64,000 bases of DNA from Pseudomonas oryzihabitans (GTDB lineage Bacteria; Pseudomonadota; Gammaproteobacteria; Pseudomonadales; Pseudomonadaceae), in contig NZ_VDND01000001.1 of the NCBI RefSeq assembly GCF_007665395.1, positions 1 through 64,000 of the forward strand, read 5' to 3'. How positions within the stretch are numbered: position 1 is the first letter of the stretch; each line of letters begins with the position of its first letter. The position numbers and the translations under genes were made by a program. Positions 25,424 through 33,561 of this stretch are shown in pieces. The notes under the pieces are model-generated. The model was not told where the DNA came from. It made no database searches and saw only the letters and a program-made list of their open reading frames with translations.

Positions 25424-26433
25424 GGGGCACCCTCCAGCAGATTGAGATCACCCAGGACCGCCAGGTCGCGCTCGGCGTGGCTCTGGCGCAGGTAGACGGG
25501 GAGGTCCGCCATATGGCGGGCGCAATAGGCGTCGCGGCACAGGGGGGCAGCGCCGAAGGCTCGTCCGGTGTGGCGCACGACGATCTCGGCGCATTGCTCG
25601 ACCAGCGCGCGGAGCTGGCAGATGGGATAGCGGGCATCGGCGGTGGGGTTACGATCGATCCAGTCGGCGGCCTGGCGCAGGGCGGTGGCGGCGCCGAGCA
25701 GGGCAGCGTCCACGTGGCCGAGGTGGGCCAGGGCATGGGGTTCGCGATGGCGCTTGCAATAGGCGCGCAGGGTATTGGCCAGGGCCGTCGCCGAGCCATA
25801 CCAGCAGGCGGCGATACCGCCACCGCCGTGCCAGAAACCGGGGCGATGCAGATAGCGCCCAGGGGCGCCGACCAGCACAGCGGCGGCACCGTCGAAGACC
25901 ACATCGACGCTGCCGGTGGCCTGCATGCCGATGGCGCGCCAGCCGTCCTGGGTGACCTCGACGCCGGGTTGGTTCATTTCCACCGCCACCAGCATCGGAT
26001 GGTCGTCCATCCAGGCCGTGACCAAGGCATGACTGACCAGGGCCGCGCCCGAGCACCAGGACTTGCGGCCGTGCAGGGTCACCATGCTGTCGATGCTGTA
26101 CCTCACCAGCAGGCGGGCGTCCGGCGGCTCGGCGGCCCAGACGCCCCAGAGGCTGTCGGGGAGAGCGTTGAAGCCATCCAGCTCGGCGAGGATCGCCAGG
26201 GCATCGGTATGGCCTTCGTACAGCTTGACCAGGCCCAGGTCGTGGTTGGCCACCTTGGCCAGGGCACGCCAGCGCTCCAGGGTCTGCCCCTGGCCAGGCA
26301 GGGGCAGGCGGTCGAGACCGCGTTGGTTGAGCAGTTGCAGACGCTGGTGCAGCAGTGCGGGAGTGACCTCGTCATAGGCCCACTCGTCCAGGGTGTCCTG
26401 AAGGCTATCCAGATCGATCGACATCGGCTCCAT
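25411..26433 (-). CDS. Acyl-CoA dehydrogenase-like flavoprotein
   Basis: A roughly 340-residue acyl-CoA dehydrogenase-fold protein, shorter than the usual 380. The FAD/substrate middle domain is visible (VTLHGRKSWCSGAALVSHAL, then GWRAIGMQATGSVDVVF), then the helical C-terminal domain. The usual catalytic Glu is not evident to me. Two starts are possible (ATG 26433 or 26424), with weak ribosome sites. It leads the four-gene unit, suggesting action on an acyl or amide group of the same product as the deacetylase, methyltransferase and GT2. Confidence 0.75.
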   Translation of the reverse strand: MEPMSIDLDSLQDTLDEWAYDEVTPALLHQRLQLLNQRGLDRLPLPGQGQTLERWRALAKVANHDLGLVKLYEGHTDALAILAELDGFNALPDSLWGVWAAEPPDARLLVRYSIDSMVTLHGRKSWCSGAALVSHALVTAWMDDHPMLVAVEMNQPGVEVTQDGWRAIGMQATGSVDVVFDGAAAVLVGAPGRYLHRPGFWHGGGGIAACWYGSATALANTLRAYCKRHREPHALAHLGHVDAALLGAATALRQAADWIDRNPTADARYPICQLRALVEQCAEIVVRHTGRAFGAAPLCRDAYCARHMADLPVYLRQSHAERDLAVLGDLNLLEGAPWQL

Positions 26434-26540
26434 CCCGTGGCTGGCGACGGCGCTGTCCACGACAACGCTCGTAAGTGCAGACCACGGGCGAGGACACCGG
26501 GTTTCGCAGCGCCACTGCGCTGCCGACGGCAGGCGCCGCC

Positions 26541-29108
26541 CTAGGGGGCGCCGAGTCGCTTGCGGCGGGCTGCCGTCAGGCCCTGCCGGACCTTGGCATA
26601 ACCTTGCCAGGGATCGTCCTTGAGCCCTTCGAGCCGTTGCAGCAGGGTGTCGAAGCGCCACTGGTCGCTTCGCTCCAGCGCAGCCAGCTCGCCGCGGGCT
26701 ACGGGTACGGAAACACCCAGCTGCGGACGGGCGCGCAGGGAGAAGGCGCTAACCGTGGTGGCGCCATGGCGGTTGCGCAGGTAGTCGACGAAGATCCGCC
26801 CCTGGCGATTCTGGGCACCCATCTTGGCGGCGAACAGCTTGGGCAGGGTGTTGGCCAGGTGCTGGGCCGCCGCCTGGGCGAAGGCCTTGACGGTGTCCCA
26901 GTCCTGGCGGCGATCCAGCGGTACTACCAAGTGCAGGCCACGGCCGCCGCTGGTCTTGACGAAGGCCTGCAGGTCCAGTTCGTCGAGCAGGGTGAGCGTG
27001 AGTTCCGCCGCCTCCACCATGCGCGACCAGGGCAGGGCGGGATCGGGGTCGAGATCGAGGATGAAACGATCAGGACGCTCGATGCGGTCGGCGGTGGCGT
27101 TCCAGGTGTGCAATTCCACGGTACCCATCTGGGCCGCGCCGATGAGGGCGTCGCGACTGTCGATGACCATCAGCGGCGCATGGCCGGGATCCAGCGCCGG
27201 GTCGAGTTCGCGGATGTGGGGGATGGCCAGGGTCTGCTTGTGCTTTTGGAATATCTGCTCGCCCGCGATGCCTTCCGGGGTACGCACCAGGGCCACCGGC
27301 CGATCGGCAAGGTGCGGCAGGATCCAATCGGCGACGGCCGCGTAATAGCCCGCCACATCGAGCTTGCGCGCGCCGCTGGCCGCGTCTATCACCCGCTCCG
27401 GATGACTGATGCGGACGCCGGCCACCTCGGCGTCTCTTTGCTTGCTACTAGGTCTACGCGTGGCGGTAGCGCTGGACGCCTCGGCTGCCTGGGCCGGCTG
27501 CGCCTGTTCCAGGCCGATCTCCTGGCCCGGCTTGTCTTCGCGCAGGCCGTGGAAGACGCCCTGGCGCACGATGCGATCCTGGGTCATCTCGGCATAGGCG
27601 ATCTCGCACAGCTGCTCGGGCCTGAGCCAGGTCACCTGGCGGTAGGCCGCGCCCTTTGGCGGATCCACCACCGGTGGCTGGTCGCTGATCAGCGGCTGGA
27701 AGCGCTCGTGCAGCTGCTTGAGCTGCGCCGCGGTGAAGCCGGTGCCGACCTTGCCGGCGTAATGCAGCTGGCCTTGGTCATCATGTAACGCCACCAGCAG
27801 GGCGCCCAGGTGCTGGCGGCCACCCTTGGGCGGGGTGTAGCCGACGATGATGAATTCCTGGCGATGGGCGCACTTGAGCTTGATCCAGTCCTTGCTGCGC
27901 CGGGAGCGATAGGGACTGCCGAGGCGCTTGCCGATCACCCCTTCCAGGCCGAGTTCGCAGGCGCTGGCGAGGATGTGGTCGGCCGGCACCTCGAAGGCCG
28001 CGGAGAAGCGCAGCAGGTCACTGTCGTTACGTTCTTCCAGGAGTTTGCCCAGCAGCTCGCGACGCTGCTCGACCGGGACGTCGCGCAGATCCGCGCCATT
28101 GAGGTAGGGCAGGTCGAAGAGGTAATAGGTGATTCGCGTGGCCTTGCCGGTTTCGAAGGCGTTCTGCAAGGCCTGGAAGCTCGACACGCCCCGGGCGTCG
28201 TTCACCACGATCTCGCCATCCAGCCAGGCGTTGTCCAGGCCGAGAGCCGCCAGGGCCGCGGCCTGTTCCGGCAGGCGCGCGGTCCAGTCGTTGCCGCTGC
28301 GGGTGAAGAGGCGGACTTCGTCGCCGTCCAGCCGGGCGAGCAGGCGATAGCCGTCGTATTTCACCTCGTAGAGCCAGTCGCCGGCGGGAGGGCCATCGAC
28401 CAGGGTCGCCAACTCGACGTCCAGGGTCTCGGGCAGCTTGGCCTTGCGTGCCTTGGCGCTGCTCTTGGACGCCGGCGCCTTGGCTGCCTTGGCTGCCTTG
28501 GCTGTGGCCGGGGTCTTGGCCTTGGCAGAGGCCAGGCGGGGCAGGGTCTTGTCGCTCAGCACGCTGTCGGGTTCGGCCGCGGTCACCTCGTAGTCCGCGG
28601 TATCCCGGGCCGCGTCGTCGCGCTCCTTGATCAGCAGCCACTGGGGCTTGTCGCTGTGGCCTTGCAGCCGGGTACGCACCAGGGTCCAGTGGCCGCGCAG
28701 CTTTTCGCCCCGCAGTTCGAACTTGAGCTTGCCGGCGGCATAGCCTGCCGCCGGGTCGCCGTCGGCCTGCCACTCGCCGCGGTCCCAGACAATGACGTCG
28801 CCCGCACCGTATTGGCCCTCGGGAATGTTGCCCTCGAAGCTGCCGTAGGCGAGCGGGTGATCCTCCACCTGCACCGCCAGGCGTTTCTCCCCGGGGTCGA
28901 GGCTGGGGCCCTTGGGCACCGCCCAGCTCTTGAGGGTGCCTTCCAGTTCCAGGCGGAAGTCGTAGTGCAGGCGGCGGGCGTCGTGCTTCTGGATGACGAA
29001 GCCCAGGGCGCCCTTGGCCTTACGCGTGCGCGGACGGTCGTCGTCGCGGGGCTCGGCGGTGATGGCGAAGTTGCGTTTCCGGTTGTACTCGCTGGTCGAG
29101 CTGGCCAT
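26541..29108 (-). CDS. ligD: DNA ligase D (multifunctional NHEJ ligase)
   Basis: Single-polypeptide end-joining enzyme of 855 residues in the Pseudomonas domain order. N-terminal 3'-phosphoesterase (about 30-175; FVIQKHDARRLHYDFRLE, VEDHPLAYGSFEG), an Ala/Lys linker (about 195-225), ATP-dependent ligase (about 230-530, nucleophile Lys250 in YEVKYDGYRLLAR), and C-terminal polymerase/primase (about 555-850; ILDLDPDPALPW, KTSGGRGLHLVVPL). Start MASSTSEYNRKRNF (29108) has GAGGAG. It follows ku by 11 nt in one operon. Confidence 0.96.
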   Translation of the reverse strand: MASSTSEYNRKRNFAITAEPRDDDRPRTRKAKGALGFVIQKHDARRLHYDFRLELEGTLKSWAVPKGPSLDPGEKRLAVQVEDHPLAYGSFEGNIPEGQYGAGDVIVWDRGEWQADGDPAAGYAAGKLKFELRGEKLRGHWTLVRTRLQGHSDKPQWLLIKERDDAARDTADYEVTAAEPDSVLSDKTLPRLASAKAKTPATAKAAKAAKAPASKSSAKARKAKLPETLDVELATLVDGPPAGDWLYEVKYDGYRLLARLDGDEVRLFTRSGNDWTARLPEQAAALAALGLDNAWLDGEIVVNDARGVSSFQALQNAFETGKATRITYYLFDLPYLNGADLRDVPVEQRRELLGKLLEERNDSDLLRFSAAFEVPADHILASACELGLEGVIGKRLGSPYRSRRSKDWIKLKCAHRQEFIIVGYTPPKGGRQHLGALLVALHDDQGQLHYAGKVGTGFTAAQLKQLHERFQPLISDQPPVVDPPKGAAYRQVTWLRPEQLCEIAYAEMTQDRIVRQGVFHGLREDKPGQEIGLEQAQPAQAAEASSATATRRPSSKQRDAEVAGVRISHPERVIDAASGARKLDVAGYYAAVADWILPHLADRPVALVRTPEGIAGEQIFQKHKQTLAIPHIRELDPALDPGHAPLMVIDSRDALIGAAQMGTVELHTWNATADRIERPDRFILDLDPDPALPWSRMVEAAELTLTLLDELDLQAFVKTSGGRGLHLVVPLDRRQDWDTVKAFAQAAAQHLANTLPKLFAAKMGAQNRQGRIFVDYLRNRHGATTVSAFSLRARPQLGVSVPVARGELAALERSDQWRFDTLLQRLEGLKDDPWQGYAKVRQGLTAARRKRLGAP

Positions 29109-29119
29109 GGCGGCGCTCC

Positions 29120-29989
29120 TCACTTGGCCTTACGGGTGCGACTGGAACTCGCGCTGCGCCGGCGACTGGCGCCCTTGCTCTTGGGCGGCTCCGGCTCCTT
29201 ATCCTTGCGCTTGCCGCCGAGACTGCGCCGCAGCAGCTCGGTGAGGTCGATGACCTCCGCACCGCTGTCTTCGTCCGCGGTTTCCTCGGCGACGGCTTCG
29301 AGCTTACCGTCCTTGAGCTTGCGTTCGACCAGGGCCATGACATTGTCCTTGAAGGTGTCGTGGTACTGGCTTGGGTCCCATTGCTCGGTCATGTCCTCGA
29401 CCAGGCGCTGCGCCATGTCCACTTCCTTCTTGGTAACCTTGGCGTCCAGGCCTTCCAGCCCCACGTCTTCGGCGGAGCGCACCTCGTCGGCCCAGCGCAG
29501 GGTGTTCATCACCAGGGCGTCGCCCAGCGGCATGATCACCGCCAGGTGCTGCTTGGTATGCATGACCACGTTGGCCACGCCGACCTTGCCGGCGGCGCTC
29601 AGGGTGTCGCGCAGCAGCGCATAGACCTTCTCGCCGTTCTTGTCCGGCGCCAGGTAGTAGGGTTTTTCGAAATGCAGGATGGAAATCTCCCGTGCCTCGA
29701 CGAAGGTCAGGATATCGATGGTGCGCGTGGCCTCGGGCAGCGCGTTGTGGATCTCCTCGTCGCTGAGCACCACGTACTGGCCCTTGCCATGTTCGACGCC
29801 CTTGACGATGTGCTCGCTGGGCACTTCCTTGCCGGTGGTCTTGTTGATGCGCTTGTAGCCCACCGGATCCAGGCTGCGGTCGTCCAGCCAATCGAAGTCG
29901 ATGACCGACTGCCGGGTCGCCGAGACGACCGAGACGGGGATGTGCACCAGGCCGAAGCTGACGGCGCCTTTCCAGATCGAGCGGGGCAT
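29120..29989 (-). CDS. ku: Ku protein (NHEJ DNA-end binding)
   Basis: Homodimeric DNA-end binder that recruits LigD, 289 residues. It begins MPRSIWKGAVSFGLVHIPV, diagnostic of bacterial Ku, with the beta-barrel core (YKRINKTTGKEVPSEHIVKG) and a C-terminal lysine/arginine-rich tail (about 250-289, KGASRRRSASSSRTRKAK) of the type affecting DNA binding and LigD stimulation. Start 29989 has GGAGAAC; the in-frame ATG at 30037 adds an unconserved piece. The divergent spacer to xdhC holds an inverted repeat at 30037-30061. Confidence 0.96.
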   Translation of the reverse strand: MPRSIWKGAVSFGLVHIPVSVVSATRQSVIDFDWLDDRSLDPVGYKRINKTTGKEVPSEHIVKGVEHGKGQYVVLSDEEIHNALPEATRTIDILTFVEAREISILHFEKPYYLAPDKNGEKVYALLRDTLSAAGKVGVANVVMHTKQHLAVIMPLGDALVMNTLRWADEVRSAEDVGLEGLDAKVTKKEVDMAQRLVEDMTEQWDPSQYHDTFKDNVMALVERKLKDGKLEAVAEETADEDSGAEVIDLTELLRRSLGGKRKDKEPEPPKSKGASRRRSASSSRTRKAK

Positions 29990-30036
29990 GGGCGTTCTCC
30001 AGGAGGGGTGTCCCCTATGGATAGGCCGGCGATCCA

Positions 30037-30061
30037 CGGGGTTCCGCCCCGGGGAACCCCG
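30037..30061. promoter_or_regulatory. Inverted repeat between ku and xdhC
   Basis: Perfect 9-bp arms CGGGGTTCC (30037-30045) and GGAACCCCG (30053-30061), 7 nt apart, in the 141-bp divergent spacer. It could be an operator or a hairpin in the ku leader. Confidence 0.4.
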
Positions 30062-30130
30062 CTCCGTTGTTGGGTTCTACCCCCGAACGACGATTTTGCC
30101 GCCGCAGGCGCAGGGTAGAGGGGAAGAGGC

Positions 30131-31120
30131 GTGGACAGTGTCGATCAAGAAGTTTTGCGCACGACGGTGGCCTGGCGTCAGGCGGGACACCGGGTGAGCC
30201 TGTTCACCGTGGTCCAGACCTGGGGCAGCTCGCCACGGCCGCCGGGTGCCATGCTGGCGCTGCGCGGCGACGGCCAGGTCTGCGGCTCCGTGTCCGGCGG
30301 CTGCATCGAGGACGACCTGATCGCCCGGCTGCACGCCGGCCAATTCGCGGGCGAGCGCCCCGAGGTGATCACCTATGGCGTCTCCGGCGACGAAGCCGCC
30401 CGGTTCGGCTTGCCTTGCGGGGGTACCCTGCGCCTGGTGCAGGAGCGGGTGGACGACTGGCAGTGGGTGGCGCTGTTGCTGGAACGGTGCGAGAGCCATG
30501 AGCTGGCGCTGCGCGAGCTGGACCTGGCCACCGGCCGGGTGCGGATCTCGCCGGCGACCCAGGACCAGCCCGTCAGCCTGGACGAGCAGTGCCTGCGCCT
30601 GGTGCATGGCCCGCGTTGGCGCCTGTTGCTGATCGGTGCCGGGCAGCTGTCGCTGTATGTCGCCGACATGGCGGCCATGCTCGACTTCGAGGTGCTGGTC
30701 TGCGATCCCCGCGAGGAATTCCGCCAGGACTGGGCGAACCGCCCGGCGCGCTTCATTCCCGGCATGCCGGACGATGCCGTGCTGGCGATCCGCCCGGACG
30801 AGCGCACCGCCGTGGTGGCCCTGACCCATGACCCGCGGCTGGACGACCTGGCCCTGCTGACCGCGCTGCAATCCGCTGCCTTCTATGTCGGTGCCTTGGG
30901 TTCGCTGCGCAACAACGACAAGCGCCGCGAGCGGCTGCTGCAGCTGGACGTGCCGGTGGCGGCCATCAATCGCCTGCACGGACCCATCGGCCTGCACATC
31001 GGCAGCCATACGCCGCCGGAAATTGCCCTGTCCTTGCTGGCCGAAGTGGTGGCGGTAAAGAACGGCATCGCCCTGACCCAGAAGAAGCGGGCCCTGGTGG
31101 CCGTGGAGCAGGTCGCCTGA
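30131..31120 (+). CDS. xdhC: XdhC/CoxI family molybdoenzyme maturation protein
   Basis: A 329-residue XdhC-like protein. Such proteins bind molybdenum cofactor and help insert its sulfurated form into molybdenum hydroxylases. An N-terminal XdhC_CoxI domain (VVQTWGSSPRPPGAML, GSVSGGCIEDDLI) is followed by a Rossmann-like domain (LLLIGAGQLSLYVADMAAML; YVGALGSLRNNDKRRERLL). GTG start at 30131 with GGGGAAGAGG upstream. A MobA-like gene begins 3 nt after the stop, a common pairing, but no hydroxylase gene is nearby. Confidence 0.88.
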   Translation: MDSVDQEVLRTTVAWRQAGHRVSLFTVVQTWGSSPRPPGAMLALRGDGQVCGSVSGGCIEDDLIARLHAGQFAGERPEVITYGVSGDEAARFGLPCGGTLRLVQERVDDWQWVALLLERCESHELALRELDLATGRVRISPATQDQPVSLDEQCLRLVHGPRWRLLLIGAGQLSLYVADMAAMLDFEVLVCDPREEFRQDWANRPARFIPGMPDDAVLAIRPDERTAVVALTHDPRLDDLALLTALQSAAFYVGALGSLRNNDKRRERLLQLDVPVAAINRLHGPIGLHIGSHTPPEIALSLLAEVVAVKNGIALTQKKRALVAVEQVA

Positions 31121-31122
31121 GG

Positions 31123-32280
31123 GTGGCACCGGTACAGATCCTCATCCTGGCGGCCGGTGCCGGTCGCCGGTTCCGCGCGGCGGGTGGGGGCGACAAGTTG
31201 CAGGCGGCACTCCCGGGCTGTTCCGACCTCGGTGTCTTGCAGGCGACCTTTCGCCTCTGGCGCGGTCTCGGGTTGCCTTGCCTGGCGGTGGTCTCCAGTG
31301 ATTTCCCCTGGCGCGCGGAATTGGCGCGCCGGGAAGGGCTGCCGGTCCTGAGCCTGCCCACGACCGGCATTGGCGACAGCCTGGCCGCCGCGGTACGGGC
31401 GACGTCTAGTGCCGCGGGGTGGTTGGTGGCCCTGGGGGACATGCCGTTCGTGCAGCCCGCCACGGCGCAGCTGTTGCTGGAGCACTACCAGGCCGAGCGC
31501 ATCGTCGTGCCGATGCACGCCGGCCGGCGCGGCCATCCCGTGCTCTTTGGTCGGAATTTTGCCGCTGCGCTGGGTGACCTGGGTGGCGACGAGGGAGCGA
31601 AACGGCTGCTGCGCGAGGCGCCGGTGCTAGAGCTGGAGGTCGCCGACGCTGGCATCCAGCTCGACATCGACACCCCGGCCGACCTGGAGAAAACCGCTGC
31701 GACGGGGCGAGAACTTCCCCAATTCACCGCTCTTCCAAGGGGGGTGAAAGCTGTGTGGTGGAAGACGTCCATGAACCTCATCGAATCCATGCTGGACTAT
31801 CTCAAGGCCCAGGAACTGCAATTGACCACGGCGGAATCCTGTACCGCCGGCAAGGTCGTGGGGCTGCTGTCCGAAGTGCAGGGCAGCGGCAGCTGCATCG
31901 AATCCGGTTACGTCGTCTACTCCCCGGAAGCCAAGCAGCGCCTGCTGGGGGTGAAGGCGGAGACCATCGAGCGCTACAACCTCACCAGCGAGGAAGTCGC
32001 GCGGGAGATGGCTGCCGGAGCCTTGCGCGACAGCCCGGCCCAGGTCGCCATCGCCAACACCGGCTTGGCCGGGCCGGGAGGTGCCGACGGTATCCCCCAG
32101 GGCACCGTCTGTTTCGCCTGGGGCTATCGGGTGGCCGACGACATCGTGCTCTATGCTGAAACCCGACACTTTTCCGGTGACCGCGAAGCCGTCCAGCTGG
32201 CGGCGGCCCGGCACAGCCTGGCAGGCGTGGTCCCCTACCATCAACGTCTTGAACGCGAACGCGAGGAGAACGCCCGATGA
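31123..32280 (+). CDS. Fused frame: MobA-like nucleotidyltransferase plus CinA C-terminal (NMN amidase) domain
   Basis: One uninterrupted 385-codon frame covers two proteins usually encoded separately. Residues 1 to about 190 are a MobA/MocA-like NTP transferase (LILAAGAGRRF, LVALGDMPFVQP, QLDIDTPADLEK), which makes MCD or MPT-CTP type molybdopterin nucleotides. Residues 217-385 are a complete CinA C-terminal/PncC domain (LTTAESCTAGKVVGLL, GSGSCIESGYVVYS, ANTGLAGPGGADGIPQG), an NMN deamidase. Between them is a low-complexity linker without a stop. An internal ATG at 31771 (MNLIESMLDYL) with GGAAG upstream could start PncC separately. GTG start. The end overlaps nadE by 4 bp. Confidence 0.8.
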   Translation: MAPVQILILAAGAGRRFRAAGGGDKLQAALPGCSDLGVLQATFRLWRGLGLPCLAVVSSDFPWRAELARREGLPVLSLPTTGIGDSLAAAVRATSSAAGWLVALGDMPFVQPATAQLLLEHYQAERIVVPMHAGRRGHPVLFGRNFAAALGDLGGDEGAKRLLREAPVLELEVADAGIQLDIDTPADLEKTAATGRELPQFTALPRGVKAVWWKTSMNLIESMLDYLKAQELQLTTAESCTAGKVVGLLSEVQGSGSCIESGYVVYSPEAKQRLLGVKAETIERYNLTSEEVAREMAAGALRDSPAQVAIANTGLAGPGGADGIPQGTVCFAWGYRVADDIVLYAETRHFSGDREAVQLAAARHSLAGVVPYHQRLEREREENAR

Positions 32281-33101
32281 CCGACGTCCAGCAGCGCGAG
32301 ATCATCCAGGCCCTGCAGGTGCCCGAGCATTTCGACCCGGCCGCGGAGGCTGAACGTCGGATCCAGTTCCTCAAGGATTACCTGCTCGGCAGTCGCCAGG
32401 AGAGCTACGTCCTCGGCATCAGCGGCGGAGTGGATTCGTCCACCGCCGGCCGCCTGGCACAGCTCGCGGTGGAGCGGGCGCGGGAGGAGAGCGGCAATGC
32501 CCGGCTGAGATTCATCGCCATGCGCCTGCCCTATGGCGTGCAGCGGGACGAAGAGGACGCCCAGCGGGCGTTGCAATTCATCCAGCCCGACGAGACCCAT
32601 ACCGTCAATGTGAAGCCGGCCAGCGACGCCATGCTCGCCTCGGTACGCGAGGCCAAGGTGGCCTTCGACGACGAGCTGCACGAGGACTTCACCCTGGGAA
32701 ACATCAAGGCGCGTCAGCGCATGATCGCCCAGTACGCCGTGGCGGGAGCCCGGCGCGGCCTGGTGATAGGTACCGACCATGCCGCCGAGGCGCTGATGGG
32801 CTTCTATACCAAGTTCGGCGACGGTGCCTGCGATCTCACCCCCCTGCATGGCCTCAACAAGAGACGGGTGCGAGCCGTGGCCGAGTGGCTGGGCGCGCCG
32901 GATGCGCTGGTGCACAAGGTACCCACCGCCGACCTCGAATCCCTGTCTCCCGGCAAGGCCGATGAAGATGCCTTTGGCATCACCTACGCCGAGATCGACG
33001 ACTTCCTGGAAGGCAAGCCGGTGAACCCGGCAACGCTGGAGATCATCCTCAACACCTATCGCCGCAGCGCGCACAAGCGCGATCTTCCCTATACGCCTTA
33101 G
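32277..33101 (+). CDS. nadE: Ammonia-dependent NAD synthetase
   Basis: Amidates nicotinic acid adenine dinucleotide to NAD+ with ammonia and ATP. The 274 residues lack a glutaminase domain. ATP-pyrophosphatase loop GISGGVDSS (47-55) and GTDHAAEALMGFYTKFGDGA are clear. ATGA overlap with the preceding CinA-C frame suggests coupling. This is sensible biochemically, because PncC yields NaMN, which re-enters NAD synthesis and ends at NadE. Confidence 0.96.
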   Translation: MTDVQQREIIQALQVPEHFDPAAEAERRIQFLKDYLLGSRQESYVLGISGGVDSSTAGRLAQLAVERAREESGNARLRFIAMRLPYGVQRDEEDAQRALQFIQPDETHTVNVKPASDAMLASVREAKVAFDDELHEDFTLGNIKARQRMIAQYAVAGARRGLVIGTDHAAEALMGFYTKFGDGACDLTPLHGLNKRRVRAVAEWLGAPDALVHKVPTADLESLSPGKADEDAFGITYAEIDDFLEGKPVNPATLEIILNTYRRSAHKRDLPYTP

Positions 33102-33561
33102 CGATATAAAACAGTAGCTTAGGATTATTAGGTAAGGTTATTTATAAAATAAAAAGGCGATGAGGGAGGAGCGGTGAGCCGCTCTTGAGACTTGGGATGA
33201 GGTTCCAAGTCTCACGGGCGAGCGTGTGATAAACAACTTTAGATATCTATTATAAATAATTGAAAATAAACGAATAAGATTCGATTTGGCGTGGCGCTGT
33301 CGGTTGCTTGGCGGCTGAACTTTTGCGCAGCGGCAGCGTTCAGACTCTTTCAGACAGACCCGCACGAGCGACGCCGGTAGCGGTGCGGCCGGGGCGATCC
33401 GAGAGGGTTCGAACGGCCAGGTTTCCGGGTCCAGGCCAAGGCTTCGGACCCGTCAGCCAGACCACCCCCGGCGGTACGCCAGGCAGTAGCGGGTTCAAGA
33501 CCAAGGTCGTAGCGCTCGGGCGCTGCGGCCTTTCACGCGTCTCAAGATGGAGTCAGGCTCG
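33102..33561 (+). other. Leader/intergenic region before glgE
   Basis: About 460 bp without a supported gene. The first 190 bp are strikingly AT-rich for this genome (33105-33160 and 33225-33285), with promoter-like TATAAA at 33251. In between are two back-to-back perfect hairpins: GAGCGG/CCGCTC (33169-33184) and GAGACTTGG/CCAAGTCTC (33187-33213). The remaining 260 bp are GC-rich with further short stems (GGGTCC/GGACCC). It probably contains the glgE operon promoter and a long 5' leader. Confidence 0.5.

Noticed and set aside
28440..28530. Lys/Ala repeats inside ligD as possible sequence error or fusion scar
   Set aside because: This lies between the phosphoesterase and ligase domains, where Pseudomonas LigD has a variable linker.
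33105..33295. AT-rich stretch as a sign of a mobile element or horizontal insertion
   Set aside because: No transposase remnant, terminal repeats or target duplications; short AT-rich promoter DNA is sufficient explanation.
33138..33365. 75-codon minus-strand frame in the AT-rich spacer
   Set aside because: It spans the two perfect hairpins and lacks a ribosome site or similarity; the region reads as promoter/leader.
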